A DNA stretch of 6,727 nucleotides from positions 9,116 to 15,842 of the forward strand of contig DCTS01000044.1 of NCBI GenBank assembly GCA_002329645.1. The letters are read 5' to 3'. The stretch comes from Lachnoclostridium sp. UBA1434 (GTDB lineage: Bacteria; Bacillota; Clostridia; Lachnospirales; Lachnospiraceae). Both the position numbers and the translations under genes were made by a program. Position 1 is the first letter of the stretch. Every line of letters begins with the position of its first letter. The notes below the pieces were generated by a model, which saw only the letters and a list, made by a program, of their open reading frames with translations, was not told the origin of the DNA and ran no database searches. Positions 5,301 through 6,727 of this stretch are shown one piece after another.

Positions 5301-6566
5301 ATGGAATATGTTAAAGATATGCTTTTGGAATACGGGATAGAATCCGGGTATGCCTTATACTTTGCTTACGCAATAATCGCAGTGATAATTCTTCTGGTAT
5401 GCGTTCTTTCGGACATCATATTAAGGAAAATAATAATAAAGATAGTCTCAAGCATTGCCAGACGAAGAAACTTTATATGGAATGATTTTTTACTCAGGCA
5501 CAGGGTTATTCAACGGGCAGTCCATATGCTTCCCGGTATAATCATATATTTGTCTGCGCCGTTATTTGAAGGAGCGGAAGAAATAATAAGAAGGCTTTCA
5601 TCAGTGTATATTCTGATATTTGCCATGCTCACCATAAGCTCGCTGCTGGAATTTATCAATGATATATACGGGACAAAGCCCATATCTAAGGTAAGGCCTA
5701 TTAAAGGGCTTCTGCAGGTCGTCAGGATAGTGATGATAATAGTTGTGGCAATCATCTCTATCGCAAGCCTGATGGGAAAGAGCCCGCTGATATTATTAAG
5801 CGGCATAGGAGCGCTGGCTGCCTTATTCTCCTTTGTATTTAAGGATTCCATACTTGGCTTTATAGCCGGGATACAGCTGACTGCAAATGACATGCTCAGG
5901 ATAGGCGACTGGATTGACATGTCAAAATACGGCGCTGACGGCAATGTAATTGATATAACTCTAAATACAGTCAAGGTTCAGAACTTTGATAAGTCCATAG
6001 TTACAATTCCCGCATATGCCCTGGTTTCCGATTCCTTCAGAAACTGGAGGGGTATGGTGGAGTTCGGCGGAAGAAGAATAAAAAGAGCCATCAACATAGA
6101 TGTAAACAGCATAAGCTTTATATCGGACGAGATGCTTGAGCAACTTAAGAAGATAGATCTGCTTAAGGATTATATCGCAGATAAGGAACAGAATGCCGGC
6201 GATAATAAAAACAACCTTTCAGATGCCGCTTCCCGGTCAGACAACGCATCTGCCGGCGTAAAGCAACTGACTAACATAGGCGCCTTCAGAGCATATGTTT
6301 TGCAGTATCTTAAAAACCATCCCGGAGTCGATAAAAAGGCTGCCCTGATGGTAAGAGAGCTGCCCCTCGAAAACAACGGTCTTCCTATAGAAATCTATGT
6401 ATTTACGTCAACAACTGAATGGATCAGGTTTGAGAGCATCCAGTCAGAGATATTTGAACATATTATATCAACGGCCAACGAGTTTGGATTGAGGATATTT
6501 CAAAATCCTACAGGCTATGATGTCAGGCAGATATCCTATGCTTTCTCCAAAAGTCAAGGAAAGTAA
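5301..6566 (+). CDS. ybdG: MscS-family mechanosensitive channel, YbdG (miniconductance) type
   Basis: The 421-residue product is a membrane channel expected to open under membrane tension and release solutes after osmotic downshock. Five membrane helices are visible: about 18-38, 74-91, 100-118, 136-157, and the pore helix region 161-193 with the small-residue pattern SGIGALAALFSFVFKDSILGFIAG. The MscS beta domain follows (about 198-270), with YGADGNVIDITLNTVKVQNF (210-229), TIPAYALVSDSFRNWRG (235-251) and GGRRIKRAINID (256-267). A Ser/Asp/Asn-rich hydrophilic insert (about 296-320) precedes the C-terminal alpha/beta domain, which ends FQNPTGYDVRQ. These motifs and the length (E. coli YbdG is 415 residues) point to the YbdG branch rather than short MscS. 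The ATG at 5301 is chosen on its ribosome binding site and the promoter just upstream; a 48-codon longer frame is rejected. The gene is divergent from the Ca2+ ATPase. Family is certain, YbdG subtype likely, the physiological trigger inferred. Confidence 0.93.
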   Translation: MEYVKDMLLEYGIESGYALYFAYAIIAVIILLVCVLSDIILRKIIIKIVSSIARRRNFIWNDFLLRHRVIQRAVHMLPGIIIYLSAPLFEGAEEIIRRLSSVYILIFAMLTISSLLEFINDIYGTKPISKVRPIKGLLQVVRIVMIIVVAIISIASLMGKSPLILLSGIGALAALFSFVFKDSILGFIAGIQLTANDMLRIGDWIDMSKYGADGNVIDITLNTVKVQNFDKSIVTIPAYALVSDSFRNWRGMVEFGGRRIKRAINIDVNSISFISDEMLEQLKKIDLLKDYIADKEQNAGDNKNNLSDAASRSDNASAGVKQLTNIGAFRAYVLQYLKNHPGVDKKAALMVRELPLENNGLPIEIYVFTSTTEWIRFESIQSEIFEHIISTANEFGLRIFQNPTGYDVRQISYAFSKSQGK

Positions 6567-6727
6567 AATGTATCTCAGACTAAGTATGCTTATTTAATGT
6601 AACGTATAGAGTAATGTCAGGTTGAGAAAAAAGTACAGCTTATTGCCTGCGCTACACAGCTGCGATAGCAGAGTATAAATTATGTATCAAAACAGCGTGT
6701 GGTTATTATCCATAAGGAGACCGTTTG
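6567..6727. other. right-edge intergenic DNA ending in a ribosome binding site
   Basis: No gene is completed here and no clear terminator follows the channel gene; the only dyad (about 6647-6671, CTGCGCTA with TAGCAG) is bulged and lacks a T-run. A TATAAA at 6674-6679 with a weak -35 (GCTACA, 6651-6656) could be a promoter. AAGGAGA at 6714-6720 is a strong ribosome binding site, followed 5 nt after its GGAG by TTG at 6725-6727, the last bases of the window. A plus-strand gene therefore probably begins at that TTG or just beyond the edge. Confidence 0.45.

Noticed and set aside
5510..6376. Minus-strand frames opposite the channel gene
   Set aside because: They lie antisense to conserved MscS-family motifs and lack ribosome binding sites or recognisable domains.

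Overview
This looks like chromosomal DNA from a low- to mid-GC Gram-positive anaerobe, probably a Clostridia/Lachnospiraceae-type bacterium. That placement is inferred from AT-rich spacers, strong AGGAGG-like ribosome binding sites, sigma-A-type promoters and the gene types (a membrane-tethered GH26 glycanase, a PMCA/LMCA1-like Ca2+ ATPase, a YbdG-type mechanosensitive channel). No marker in the window fixes the species. There is no rRNA, tRNA, CRISPR array, transposase or phage gene.

Layout, left to right. (1) Positions 33-126 hold an imperfect 94-bp inverted repeat. (2) Positions 135-596 (-) encode an orphan 153-residue, Cys-containing protein that I do not recognise; its start region is packed with palindromes. 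(3) Positions 597-827 are a divergent spacer carrying a repeated TAAGCTTATT box, with copies exactly 21 bp apart, and a probable promoter. (4) Positions 828-2084 (+) encode a family 26 glycoside hydrolase (beta-mannanase type) behind an N-terminal signal anchor and an acidic linker. (5) Positions 2085-2302 are a convergent spacer with purine-rich 13-bp repeats and a perfect 23-bp hairpin that can terminate transcription from both sides. (6) Positions 2303-4993 (-) encode a complete Ca2+-type P-type ATPase. (7) Positions 4994-5300 are a divergent spacer with promoters facing both ways, including a near-consensus one for the last gene. (8) Positions 5301-6566 (+) encode a YbdG-like MscS-family channel. 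(9) The last 160 bp have no complete gene but end in a ribosome binding site, so another gene probably starts at or just past the right edge.

The genes appear to be single-gene transcription units rather than an operon. The ATPase and the channel are both membrane ion-handling proteins transcribed head to head from one spacer, so shared control is possible but not shown. The glycanase stands alone, without transporters, a sugar regulator or other glycosidases beside it. I found no convincing new multi-gene system. The items most worth a second look are the repeated box upstream of the glycanase, the orphan gene with its palindromes and the neighbouring 94-bp inverted repeat, and two start sites that should be moved downstream of the longest reading frame.
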